This document shows, piece after piece, positions 9,178 to 16,686 of a stretch of DNA of 31,642 bases. This DNA is from Bacillota bacterium (GTDB lineage: Bacteria > Bacillota > Clostridia > Clostridiales > Clostridiaceae). The position numbers and the translations under genes are program-made. Location of the stretch: assembly GCA_023424785.1 (NCBI GenBank), contig JAFADP010000055.1, positions 1 to 31,642 on the forward strand. The letters run 5' to 3'. The notes beneath the pieces were generated by a model, which worked only from the letters and a program-made list of their open reading frames with translations, had not been told where the DNA came from and searched no databases. Every line of letters starts with the position of its first letter. Positions within the stretch are counted from its first letter, which is position 1.

Positions 9178-10015
9178 TTTTATTTAAAGCCTCACAAGCG
9201 TTTTTTATAAGTAATGTTGTAGTTAAAGCGCCAACTCCTCCTGGTACTGGTGTTATATAGCTTGCTTTTTCAACAACTTTATCAAAATCTACATCTCCAG
9301 TTATTTTACCTTCAAAAGAAGAAGTTCCTACATCTATTATTATAGCCCCGTCCTTTATGTAGGTATCATCTAGGAATTTTGGCTTTCCTATAGCTACAAC
9401 AAGAATATCTGCTCTTTTGCAAACATCTTTTAAATTCTTAGTTCTTGAATGACATATAGTAACTGTAGCATTTTCATTTAATAAAAGTTGTGCTACTGGT
9501 TTACCTACTATATTACTTCTACCAAGAACTACTACCTCTTTACCTTCAATAGGTGTATTTAAGCTCTTTAAAAGAGTTACTACTGAATTTGGTGTACAAG
9601 GTAAAAATTCTGGTTCTCCCATATATAATTTACCTTGATTTTCAAAAGTTAAACAATCTATATCTTTAGTTGGACATATTGTTTTTATAACTTTCTTTTC
9701 ATCAAATCCTTTTGGAAGAGGTAGTTGAAGAATTATACCACTTGTATTTTTATCTTCATTTAATGATTTTATAACATTAATAAGTTCTTCTTGTGAAATA
9801 TTTTTATCTAAAATAACTTTATTAAATAGAACCCCAAGGGAAGTAGCTACCTTTTCTTGGTTATTCATATAGTATATAGATCCACCATCATCACCAACTA
9901 ATATAGATGCTATTTTAGGTATTTTCTTATTACTATTAGCTCTTCCTTCTACAAAACTTTTTATTTCTTCTTTTATGTTAAGTGCAACTTCTTTTCCATT
10001 TATTATTTTACCCAT
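9167..10015 (-). CDS. folD: Bifunctional methylenetetrahydrofolate dehydrogenase/cyclohydrolase
   Basis: Interconverts 5,10-methylene-, 5,10-methenyl- and 10-formyl-tetrahydrofolate, feeding purine and formyl-Met-tRNA synthesis. 282 residues, full length. The active-site region YYMNNQEKVATSLGV carries the conserved Tyr and Lys. The dinucleotide-binding loop GRSNIVGKPVAQLL and the C-terminal signature PVPGGVGALTT are present; the usual form is PGGVGPMT, so Pro-Met is replaced by Ala-Leu, a mild variant. Start ATG 10015 is preceded by GGGGGC. It lies between nusB (11 bases upstream) and xseA (overlapping). Confidence 0.97.
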   Translation of the reverse strand: MGKIINGKEVALNIKEEIKSFVEGRANSNKKIPKIASILVGDDGGSIYYMNNQEKVATSLGVLFNKVILDKNISQEELINVIKSLNEDKNTSGIILQLPLPKGFDEKKVIKTICPTKDIDCLTFENQGKLYMGEPEFLPCTPNSVVTLLKSLNTPIEGKEVVVLGRSNIVGKPVAQLLLNENATVTICHSRTKNLKDVCKRADILVVAIGKPKFLDDTYIKDGAIIIDVGTSSFEGKITGDVDFDKVVEKASYITPVPGGVGALTTTLLIKNACEALNKNED

Positions 10016-10026
10016 TATATTGCCCC

Positions 10027-10431
10027 CTAGTTAGATTTTAATACTTTATCTAAAACCCCATTTATAAATGATACTGATTTTTCATCTGAATATGTCTTAG
10101 TTAATTCTAAAGCTTCGTTTAAAGCTACTCTGTTAGGAATATCATCATTATAAACCATCTCATATACTCCTAATCTTAATATAGTAAGATTTACTTTTGA
10201 TATTCTGTTAAGTTTCCAGTTTTGAAGGTTTTCTTCTATTATCTTATCTATTCCTTCTTTGTTATCAACTACTCCATTTAGTACAGACTTTATGTATTCT
10301 AAGTCTATCTCCTTAATATTTTCTTCGTAGTTATCAACAAAAACCTCTACTACTTCTTCTACGCTACTCTTACTTAATTCCATGCTAAATAAAAGCTCCA
10401 TTGCTTTTTCTCTTGATTTTTTTCTACTCAT
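10027..10431 (-). CDS. nusB: Transcription antitermination factor NusB
   Basis: All-helical RNA-binding protein that with NusE (S10) binds boxA and supports rRNA antitermination. 134 residues, normal, starting SRKKSREKAMELLFSMEL and ending with SVSFINGVLDKVLKS. The ATG at 10431 is fixed by an in-frame TAA immediately before it. No Shine-Dalgarno sequence lies at normal distance: the only strong one, AAAGGAGG at 10478-10485, ends 46 bases upstream, and a 35-base hairpin (10441-10475) fills most of the gap. First gene of the nusB-to-recN cluster. Confidence 0.95.
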   Translation of the reverse strand: MSRKKSREKAMELLFSMELSKSSVEEVVEVFVDNYEENIKEIDLEYIKSVLNGVVDNKEGIDKIIEENLQNWKLNRISKVNLTILRLGVYEMVYNDDIPNRVALNEALELTKTYSDEKSVSFINGVLDKVLKSN

Positions 10432-10440
10432 TTAATCGAT

Positions 10441-10485
10441 TGTTACTATAGCATTTATATATGCTTTTAGTAACACTCCTCCTTT
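10441..10485 (-). promoter_or_regulatory. Hairpin-bridged ribosome-binding site of nusB
   Basis: AAAGGAGGAG (minus strand, 10485-10476) is followed by an inverted repeat: TGTTACTA pairs with TAGTAACA (10468-10475 with 10441-10448). Inside it GCAT pairs with ATGC (10461-10464 with 10451-10454). The nusB ATG lies 9 bases beyond. Folding the hairpin would reduce the effective spacing from 46 to about 11 bases. The structure is seen in the sequence; its role is inferred. Confidence 0.6.
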
Positions 10486-10647
10486 CTTGCTTTAAAAAAT
10501 TAATTTAAAAACTTTTTGGTCCTATTCATTTCTCAGTATATAATTTATTATGAACTAAAGAACAAAACACTAAACAGCTTTTATTATTTTATCATAAGGA
10601 ATTAAACCGTGCCACAATTTTAATTATTTTTCCTTTAAAAGAAAAAA

Positions 10648-10677
10648 AGATTCCTTCTAAATTATAAGAAGGAATCT
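10648..10677 (-). terminator. Terminator of the Asp23/Gls24 gene
   Basis: Inverted repeat GATTCCTTCT/AGAAGGAATC (10649-10658 with 10667-10676) with an 8-base loop, followed on the minus strand by an uninterrupted T-rich run (10641-10647). It lies 6 bases past the stop of the Asp23 gene and before the nusB leader, so nusB needs its own promoter. The best candidate is a TATACT-like -10 near 10536-10541, with a poor -35. Confidence 0.85.
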
Positions 10678-10682
10678 CTTTT

Positions 10683-11072
10683 TTATTCAGTAATTGTTTC
10701 TTCTGCAACTTCTTTTTTAGGTAAATATATATTTTGAACATATATATCTACTGATTCTACTGAAAGACCTGTTAAAGCTTCAACAGTATTTTTTATGTTT
10801 TCTTGAGCTTGAGCTATAACCTCTGGGATCTTCACTCCATACTCTACAGATACATCTAATTCTATAATAGCTTTATCTTCATTTAAACTAACTCTAACAG
10901 CCTTTCCTGAAGTTTTTTTACCTTTTAATATTTGTGTTAAATTATTTGAAACTCCATGTTGGAATTCAACAACACCTTCTATTTCTTCTGCTGCAATTCC
11001 AGCAATAACTCTTACTACTTCATCAGAAATTTTAACGATTCCAACGCTTTGTTCGTTGTTTATCTGTTCCAT
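10683..11072 (-). CDS. Asp23/Gls24 family envelope stress-related protein (YqhY-like)
   Basis: 129 residues of the Asp23/Gls24 family, small proteins of Gram-positive bacteria found near the membrane and linked to envelope stress. The family pattern is clear: ISDEVVRVIAGIAAEEIEGV at the start, then VSVEYGVKIPEVIAQAQENI. In B. subtilis the paralogue YqhY sits in the same place, between accC and nusB; here accBC are absent and the gene directly follows spoIIIAH. It has its own sigma-A-type promoter and terminator, so it is a single-gene unit. The start ATG 11072 has AGGAGG upstream, partly overlapped by a possible hairpin. Molecular function is unknown. Confidence 0.9.
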   Translation of the reverse strand: MEQINNEQSVGIVKISDEVVRVIAGIAAEEIEGVVEFQHGVSNNLTQILKGKKTSGKAVRVSLNEDKAIIELDVSVEYGVKIPEVIAQAQENIKNTVEALTGLSVESVDIYVQNIYLPKKEVAEETITE

Positions 11073-11122
11073 ATTACTAACCTCCTAAGTTTTCCATATT
11101 GAAAACTGTTAATCTTAGGATA

Positions 11123-11151
11123 ATTATATCAAATTAAATTTTACATTACAA
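11123..11151 (-). promoter_or_regulatory. Sigma-A-type promoter of the Asp23/Gls24 gene
   Basis: Minus strand: TTGTAA (11151-11146), a 17-base spacer, then TATAAT (11128-11123), a perfect -10 box. It lies between the spoIIIAH stop and the Asp23-family ATG, giving a leader of roughly 45 bases. Confidence 0.75.
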
Positions 11152-11157
11152 ATAATT

Positions 11158-11703
11158 TTATTGCTTTACTTCTAAAATAACCTCTTTAATGCCAGAAGCA
11201 TTTTGTACTATTTCTTGAATTTCTGCTGCTTGTGTTTCTGTAATGGCATTTTCAGACTTAACAATAATGCTAGCTTTTCTTCCATCTTCAGATATTTGAC
11301 ATAGTGAATCTTCATATCCTTTATTTTTAATTCCTTGTTCTATTATGTTTTGCTTTTCTTGTCTAACAACCATTGTTTGTATTTCTTGTGTTAAATTTGC
11401 CTTAGCCTCTTCAGTAACACCTTCTGTATCTCTTTCTTGCTTTAAGGTTTGAATTGTAGCATCTTGAGTTTGTTCTCTTTCTGCTCTTGCTTCATAGAAG
11501 AAATCAGTTACACCTAATGTTTGCTTATCGCTATTTGCATCTTCCCCTTCAACATTTGAAGTAGTATCTTCTACTGGAAATACGCTTGTTAAATCTGTTG
11601 TAGGATCATTTAATCCCTCACTATTTAATTTAGCTGCAAGCACTGCTGTACAAACTATTAACCCTAATAAAGTAAAAATTATCCCAAATTGTTTGCGTGT
11701 CAT
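11158..11703 (-). CDS. spoIIIAH: Stage III sporulation protein AH
   Basis: SpoIIIAH sits in the mother-cell membrane and binds forespore SpoIIQ across the intermembrane space, forming the outer wall of the feeding-tube channel. 181 residues. One N-terminal membrane segment (about 7-25), a charged helical linker with FFYEARAEREQTQD (a region conserved in the family), and a C-terminal ring-building domain related to YscJ/FliF proteins of secretion systems. ATG 11703 is preceded by AAGGAG. Last gene of the spoIIIA operon, 42 bases after spoIIIAG. Confidence 0.93.
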   Translation of the reverse strand: MTRKQFGIIFTLLGLIVCTAVLAAKLNSEGLNDPTTDLTSVFPVEDTTSNVEGEDANSDKQTLGVTDFFYEARAEREQTQDATIQTLKQERDTEGVTEEAKANLTQEIQTMVVRQEKQNIIEQGIKNKGYEDSLCQISEDGRKASIIVKSENAITETQAAEIQEIVQNASGIKEVILEVKQ

Positions 11704-11744
11704 AGTAATCTCCTTCCATAGATTTTTTATTAAAATATATTCTC

Positions 11745-12329
11745 TTAATTCATGGAATATACATTGACTTTATCTGAGCTTAATCCATATAAGGTAGCTA
11801 CAGCTTTTTGAATATCGTATTTTACTTTACTATCTTCAGCTCCTTGAGCTACTACAATTACCCCCTCAATTTGTGGTTTATATGTTTCAATTATAAATGG
11901 TTTACTATCACCTCCTTCAGAGTTCATAACTACTGTTGCACCATCACTTACTTGATTGTTAGTTCTGGTACCACCTTCTGTATCCTTTTCTTCTGTCACA
12001 GTAGTTTGCTTTGTACTATCATAAGCTGGCACTTTTGTTTCTCCATTTTTAAAGTTTATCATTACCTTAACTTCTCCAACTCCAGATATTTGACTTAATA
12101 TTGCAACAAGCTCTTCTTTTTGACTAGTTTCATAATCATCATTAGAGCTTACTGTTATATTTTCAGACATAACACTTTGGGCATTAGTTTCTTTTTCTTT
12201 AAATAAATCAGGAAAGAATATATTTATAGCAATCATTATAAACGCAATAATTAAAGCAATAGTTAATATATTACCAGTTTTTTTATCTTCTAATAGCTTC
12301 TTAAGTTCATTAAAAAACTTATTATTCAT
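11745..12329 (-). CDS. spoIIIAG: Stage III sporulation protein AG
   Basis: SpoIIIAG forms a large oligomeric ring in the mother-cell membrane as part of the SpoIIIA-SpoIIQ channel. 194 residues: a basic cytoplasmic stretch, a membrane segment (about 20-39) and an extracytoplasmic domain. The latter has the family-specific ISGVGEVKVMINFKNG, then a Thr/Glu/Gly-rich insertion (about 95-130) and QIEGVIVVAQGAEDSKV. It follows spoIIIAF by 12 bases with AAGGAGGA before ATG 12329. Confidence 0.94.
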   Translation of the reverse strand: MNNKFFNELKKLLEDKKTGNILTIALIIAFIMIAINIFFPDLFKEKETNAQSVMSENITVSSNDDYETSQKEELVAILSQISGVGEVKVMINFKNGETKVPAYDSTKQTTVTEEKDTEGGTRTNNQVSDGATVVMNSEGGDSKPFIIETYKPQIEGVIVVAQGAEDSKVKYDIQKAVATLYGLSSDKVNVYSMN

Positions 12330-12340
12330 GCTTTTCCTCC

Positions 12341-12901
12341 TTATTCATAATATATATTTATAATATCTTGAGAAACTTCAAGCTCATTACTTAAGTATTC
12401 TTTTATCTCTTTTGAAGTTTGATCTTCTTCATCACTTACTTTACTACTATTCCCATTTATATCTACCTTTTTAACTTTCTTCACCCCTTTATTAGTTACA
12501 TATATATCTACTTTTTCAAAGGTAAAATTATTATTTATATTACATTCTGTATCACACTCAAAATTAAAATCTTTAAATTCATCTTTTAACAAGCTAATAA
12601 TATTTTTATTTAGATTTTCTTTAAAAGATTCATTTGTATAATTATTATTATTTTCTTTATCAGAGGATGACAAAGCACTTACAGCCATTTCATCTTCATA
12701 TGTTGAAATTACTTCATTTAAAAAAACTTCACCTTTTGTAAAAAAGCTTATTATAGGGTTTAAAATAACTACCATAAGTAATATACCAAGTACAAATTTT
12801 ATATACTTTTTCATTTTATTATCTGGACAAATTATTTCTATTGCAGATATAAATATTAAAGTTACTATTAAATTAATAATAAAAGTTTTTAGGCTCTCCA
12901 T
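12341..12901 (-). CDS. spoIIIAF: Stage III sporulation protein AF
   Basis: Membrane component of the SpoIIIA complex. 186 residues with two N-terminal membrane segments (about 6-24 and 34-54, the second beginning after KMKKYIKFVLGILLM) and a hydrophilic C-terminal domain. That domain is thought to have the same ring-building fold as SpoIIIAG/AH, though similarity is low. It ends with SNELEVSQDIINIYYE. It starts 5 bases after spoIIIAE; the Shine-Dalgarno GGAGGT is made by the last codons of spoIIIAE. Assigned by position in the operon and the membrane pattern. Confidence 0.9.
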   Translation of the reverse strand: MESLKTFIINLIVTLIFISAIEIICPDNKMKKYIKFVLGILLMVVILNPIISFFTKGEVFLNEVISTYEDEMAVSALSSSDKENNNNYTNESFKENLNKNIISLLKDEFKDFNFECDTECNINNNFTFEKVDIYVTNKGVKKVKKVDINGNSSKVSDEEDQTSKEIKEYLSNELEVSQDIINIYYE

Positions 12902-12905
12902 ATCC

Positions 12906-14105
12906 TTAACCTCCTACAATAAACTTTCCTGCACTAGCTATTATTCCAAACAAAATAAAAAACATTAAACTAACGCTTAAAACACATGATAATAGTAATG
13001 TCATAGCATTCCCAGCACCTGCAATAGAAGATGTAATTCTCTTATCACTTATAGGTTCAACTAATGATGAAGATATTTTATATATAAATGATATTAATGT
13101 TATTTTTATAATTGGATGTAATATTATAAGAACTAATATTAAGAGACCTACTCCACTAATTGCATTTTTAATTATAAGACCATATCCAGCTACTGAAGTA
13201 ATTGCGTCAGAAAAAGCTTTACCAACAATAGGTATAAAATTATCTATTGCAAATTTTGTAGTTTTTAAGGTGACTGCATCTATTGTACTGGATGTAATTC
13301 CTCTTATAGTTAACATTGCAATAAATATAGTAACTATAATTCCCTGAAGCCATAATGTACATTGTTTAATAGTTTTGCATAAATTACTTATTTTGTGTTC
13401 CTCTGATAAATTATTTGCAAACTCTAAAACAAATGTTATTAAAATAAGAGGAATAATTACATTACAATAAATTCTTGGGATAATTACTACTGATGCCATT
13501 ACTATTGGATCTAATGTAGCAGATTGAGATACTCCTCCAGTTAGAGCAATAATAGATACTAACACAGGTAAAATTGCACTCATAAAATCAGCTATACCAT
13601 TAATAACTTCCTTTGCTAGTGATACAGAAATTAAAAAACTTTTCGAAAGTAGTAATATTAACACTATATAACATGCATAAAAAGCAATATTTGAAATTCC
13701 ATCACTTGATAATGCATCTTGGAGATTTTTAAGAAATGAACATAAAATCGCTATAGCTACCATTGATAAAGCAAGTTTTAATACAGAATTAACCTCCTTA
13801 AAAAGTAGTGATACTACTGCTTTTAATATTTTATTTATTGAAATATTGCCTTCTCCTGATGTTATATAGCTTTTTATATATGATGCAGCATCTAAATCAT
13901 TCATAAGTTCTACATCCGTCTTCATGTTATTAATATAACTATATAGTCCATTTAATTCGTTACCTAAATTTTCATTTGTATAGTTAATAACCTCTTCTGT
14001 ACTATCTATATTTAATTTATTATTGCTTTCCTCTGCATTACATTGCAGAGGAAATATAAACAATATAGAAAATATTATTAATAAGTATATAATTGTCTTC
14101 TTCAT
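12906..14105 (-). CDS. spoIIIAE: Stage III sporulation protein AE
   Basis: The largest membrane protein of the SpoIIIA complex. 399 residues. It begins with a signal-peptide-like segment (KKTIIYLLIIFSILFIFPLQ) and an extracytoplasmic region. From about residue 95 come around seven hydrophobic segments, including the conserved-looking ITGLTGG-type stretch SIIALTGGVSQSATLDP and GKAFSDAITSVAGYG. ATG 14105 is preceded by GAGGT. It ends 5 bases before spoIIIAF. Role in the channel is established in Bacillus, but no biochemical activity is known. Confidence 0.94.
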   Translation of the reverse strand: MKKTIIYLLIIFSILFIFPLQCNAEESNNKLNIDSTEEVINYTNENLGNELNGLYSYINNMKTDVELMNDLDAASYIKSYITSGEGNISINKILKAVVSLLFKEVNSVLKLALSMVAIAILCSFLKNLQDALSSDGISNIAFYACYIVLILLLSKSFLISVSLAKEVINGIADFMSAILPVLVSIIALTGGVSQSATLDPIVMASVVIIPRIYCNVIIPLILITFVLEFANNLSEEHKISNLCKTIKQCTLWLQGIIVTIFIAMLTIRGITSSTIDAVTLKTTKFAIDNFIPIVGKAFSDAITSVAGYGLIIKNAISGVGLLILVLIILHPIIKITLISFIYKISSSLVEPISDKRITSSIAGAGNAMTLLLSCVLSVSLMFFILFGIIASAGKFIVGG

Positions 14106-14116
14106 ATTATTTACCT

Positions 14117-14500
14117 CTATAATATTTGAAGTATTGAATCTAATACTGCCATTAAAATAGGAATAGCTAATATTAATATAAATAGCTTTCCTGAGAATTC
14201 AACCTTTGAAGCTAAGGAACTAGCACCAGCATCCTTACAAATTTCACTAGCAAAAGATGCTAAGTATGCTATGGCTATTATTTTTAGTATTACACCAAGA
14301 TATAAAGTATCTATTTGAGCTTTCTCTGCTATTGTATTTAAAAAACTAATTATTTCATTTATTTGAGTTAATGAAAATATAAATACAAGTACACCAGCAG
14401 ATAATAATACTAATACAGATAAATCTCCTCTTTTATCTTTAAAAAATAAATATAAGAAAAGAGCTATTAGTACAAATCCTACAACCTTTAAAATATCCAT
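14117..14500 (-). CDS. spoIIIAD: Stage III sporulation protein AD
   Basis: 127-residue membrane protein with about four hydrophobic segments and the family pattern AIAYLASFASEICKDAGASSLASKVEFSGK. Together with SpoIIIAC it belongs to one SpoIIIAC/AD family. Eight bases separate it from spoIIIAC and 11 from spoIIIAE. Part of the mother-cell SpoIIIA complex. Confidence 0.94.
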   Translation of the reverse strand: MDILKVVGFVLIALFLYLFFKDKRGDLSVLVLLSAGVLVFIFSLTQINEIISFLNTIAEKAQIDTLYLGVILKIIAIAYLASFASEICKDAGASSLASKVEFSGKLFILILAIPILMAVLDSILQIL

Positions 14501-14508
14501 ATTATCAC

Positions 14509-14706
14509 CTAAAATAAAAACATTGTTTTAACACTTGTAAACAACTGACTAATTAACGATATAACCATAATTAAAATTATTACTATTCCTGCAATATTAG
14601 TTATTGCAGCAATTTCACTCTTACCACTACTTGTTAGAACCTTATCTAAAATTACTAATATTATTCCCGCACCAGCTATTTTAAAAAGTATACTTACATC
14701 TAGCAT
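14509..14706 (-). CDS. spoIIIAC: Stage III sporulation protein AC
   Basis: 65-residue membrane protein with two hydrophobic segments, related to the N-terminal half of SpoIIIAD. The pattern ILFKIAGAGIILVILDKVLTSSGKSE is typical. It follows spoIIIAB by 9 bases, and GGAGGG precedes ATG 14706. Length equals that of characterised homologues. Confidence 0.94.
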   Translation of the reverse strand: MLDVSILFKIAGAGIILVILDKVLTSSGKSEIAAITNIAGIVIILIMVISLISQLFTSVKTMFLF

Positions 14707-14715
14707 ATAACCCTC

Positions 14716-15225
14716 CTATATTATGAAAATAAAAATCATTGCCCCCATGCATAACCCTAAGTATCTATACATCTTTGTGTTTTTCTCTGAAAGTTCTAAT
14801 GCATCTTCTAAGTTCATTTTTAAATTTTCTAAAACTAGTTTAAAAATTTTTTCCTGACCATATAATCCTGTATCACCAAGAGACTTTATAAAATCTTGTA
14901 AAACATGTTTATCCTCTTCATAAAAATATATTTCTTTTTCATAATTTAAATAACTATTTTTAAATGAAGTTATTAATCCTTCATGCGACAAATTATTTGA
15001 GGTCTCTATTAATAATTCCTTAAATGGATATATTGTTTTACTTCCTACAATAGATAAAGCTTCTGGAAGTGGTGTTGTGTTAAATAAAACTTCGTTTTGT
15101 AGTAATGTAATAATTTTATTTACTTCCTTTAAATGTACATATCTCTTTCTAAAACTTTCACCATAAAAATATCCAATATATGATGATATACAAAATAAAA
15201 CTATTCCTATAATAACCTTGAGCAT
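14716..15225 (-). CDS. spoIIIAB: Stage III sporulation protein AB
   Basis: 169 residues. N-terminal membrane segment (about 3-20), a helical cytoplasmic body with ALSIVG and IKSLGDTGLYGQEKIF, and a C-terminal hydrophobic tail (GLCMGAMIFIFII). The fold resembles GspF-type secretion platform proteins in published comparisons, and it works next to the ATPase SpoIIIAA. It overlaps the spoIIIAA 3' end by 19 bases, so translation is probably coupled; GGAGGG lies before ATG 15225. Confidence 0.93.
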   Translation of the reverse strand: MLKVIIGIVLFCISSYIGYFYGESFRKRYVHLKEVNKIITLLQNEVLFNTTPLPEALSIVGSKTIYPFKELLIETSNNLSHEGLITSFKNSYLNYEKEIYFYEEDKHVLQDFIKSLGDTGLYGQEKIFKLVLENLKMNLEDALELSEKNTKMYRYLGLCMGAMIFIFII

Positions 15226-16112
15226 TTTCTTCCCTCCTCTTTATCCATTTTATATACTCTCTTTATACCTCCTACCTTGTCTTTATTTGATAGAACAATT
15301 ACCCTATCAAGTATTTTATTATTTAATAATTCATCAAATACTTTTCTATTAAATAAATCATCTATATCAAATCCATGAAGAGTAGTTATTACAGATACTC
15401 CTGAATTAAAAGCCATAATTAATGCTTCTATATCTTCTTTTGATCCTATTTCATCACATACTAAAACATCTGGCGATAAACTTCTAATAGCCATAATCAT
15501 TCCTTGACTTTTAGCACAATTATCAAGTACATCGCTTCTAATTCCTAAATTCATCTGTGGAACTCCCTTATAACATCCTGCTATTTCACTTCTTTCATCT
15601 ACTACTGAGATTCTCTTTCCCTTTTCTGAAAGTTCCCTTACAATATCTCTTAATATAGTTGTTTTACCACACTTAGGAGGAGAAATAATTAAAGTATTGT
15701 TTACCTTAGAATCATCATTATATATATATCTTATAACCTCCTTACATGCCCCTATTATTTCCCTACAAATTCTTATGTTTAAAGATGAAATATTTTTAAT
15801 GGTTTTTATTTTACTATTTTCCATTACACATTCACCTGCTAATCCTACTCTATGCCCTCCTGCAATTGTTATAAAGCCCTGCTTTACCTCTTCTTCATAT
15901 GCATATAAAGAAAAATTTGAAATTCTTTGAAGAATATAATTTAATTCTTCCTTTGTTGTAATATGTTTTGTAACAATTTCTTTATTATATAAAATTAATA
16001 TAATAGGCTTTTCTATTTTTACTCTAATCTCTTGTACTTTATTCCCCAAAAAATATGAATCAATTTCCTTTCTTATATGTTCTGGAAAAATACTAAGTAA
16101 GTTTTTATCCAT
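15207..16112 (-). CDS. spoIIIAA: Stage III sporulation protein AA, secretion-type ATPase
   Basis: Cytoplasmic ATPase of the SpoIIIA complex, related to type II/IV secretion ATPases. About 301 residues. P-loop SPPKCGKTT (144-152) and Walker B DVLVCDEIG (about 215-223); the arrangement VVDERSEIAG between them is typical of this family. The frame opens with GTG at 16121, but ATG 16112 is preferred because GAGGTGAG precedes it by about 5 bases. First gene of spoIIIAA-AH. Transcription should be by mother-cell sigma-E. A convincing sigma-E promoter could not be identified; GTAATATT near 16180 is only a weak -35 candidate. Confidence 0.95.
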   Translation of the reverse strand: MDKNLLSIFPEHIRKEIDSYFLGNKVQEIRVKIEKPIILILYNKEIVTKHITTKEELNYILQRISNFSLYAYEEEVKQGFITIAGGHRVGLAGECVMENSKIKTIKNISSLNIRICREIIGACKEVIRYIYNDDSKVNNTLIISPPKCGKTTILRDIVRELSEKGKRISVVDERSEIAGCYKGVPQMNLGIRSDVLDNCAKSQGMIMAIRSLSPDVLVCDEIGSKEDIEALIMAFNSGVSVITTLHGFDIDDLFNRKVFDELLNNKILDRVIVLSNKDKVGGIKRVYKMDKEEGRKCSRLL

Positions 16113-16208
16113 TAAACTCACCTCACTTTCTCACTATGGATTTATTAATTACTATTTAAAAAAATCAATAAATATTACATTTACTTTAAAGAAATAGTGT
16201 GAAATAAA

Positions 16209-16237
16209 AAAAGTGTGAATTTTAAATTCACACTTTT
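16209..16237 (-). terminator. Terminator between the zinc-ribbon gene and spoIIIAA
   Basis: AAAAGTGTGAATTT/AAATTCACACTTTT perfect inverted repeat (16209-16222 with 16224-16237), followed on the minus strand by a run of T (16206-16212) and TTATTTC. It isolates the sporulation operon from the efp-side genes. Confidence 0.85.
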
Positions 16238-16249
16238 AAATAAAGAATA

Positions 16250-16612
16250 CTATATTATATTTTTCCCACAATACGGACAAGGTATTTCGCTAGCTTCCTC
16301 TATTGTAGTAGATTCCATATATACAGGTTTACCACAATGCTTACAGTAAACTTCCTTGTACTCTTCTTCTAATTCACTTAATTCTTCTAAAGAAACCTCT
16401 TCAAAAAGTTCTTCTTGTAGATTTACAATATCATCATCAATATATTTTAGATTTTCTGCAAGTACTGTTTGATTTGTCATTACTTCCTCAACCTTGTAAC
16501 TTAACTTTTCTAATATATTCTCAATATTGCTAAAAATCTCTTTATATTCTTTATCCTCTACTTTCGATATGCTTACTTGTAAGTTTTCAATACATTTTTT
16601 AATATCTTTCAT
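16250..16612 (-). CDS. CD1247-type coiled-coil protein with C-terminal zinc ribbon
   Basis: 120 residues. The first 85 are a highly charged, mostly helical region (coiled-coil likely, acidic at 67-86). The end holds two CxxC pairs, C90/C93 and C112/C115, fitting a small zinc ribbon. Similar proteins occur beside efp and spoIIIA in clostridia and carry the label CD1247 N-terminal domain; some are misnamed AraC-like regulators, for which nothing here gives support. ATG 16612 has AAGGAT upstream. It lies between two terminators, so it may be its own transcription unit or read through from efp. Function unknown. Confidence 0.8.
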   Translation of the reverse strand: MKDIKKCIENLQVSISKVEDKEYKEIFSNIENILEKLSYKVEEVMTNQTVLAENLKYIDDDIVNLQEELFEEVSLEELSELEEEYKEVYCKHCGKPVYMESTTIEEASEIPCPYCGKNII

Positions 16613-16633
16613 TTTAACACATCCTTATAGAAA

Positions 16634-16668
16634 AAAATTGCTAAGTCAAAAGTGAGCTTAGCAATTTT
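16634..16668 (-). terminator. Terminator of efp
   Basis: AAAATTGCTAAG/CTTAGCAATTTT (16634-16645 with 16657-16668), 12 bp, followed on the minus strand by a run of T (16631-16637). It starts 19 bases after the efp stop. Confidence 0.88.
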
Positions 16669-16686
16669 ATAATAATACTTTAAGTA

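Noticed and set aside
10432..10477. Leader peptide GTG...TAA overlapping the nusB start
   Set aside because: GTG lies 1 base after the Shine-Dalgarno, too close for initiation; the stop overlapping the ATG is probably chance, and the hairpin explains the spacing better.
11808..12098. 96-residue plus-strand frame opposite spoIIIAG
   Set aside because: Shadow of spoIIIAG; no ribosome-binding site and a composition (many Phe, Ser, Tyr, Cys) typical of antisense of AT-rich genes.
16122..16205. Sigma-E promoter in front of spoIIIAA
   Set aside because: Expected from biology, but the best match fits only about half of the -10 consensus.
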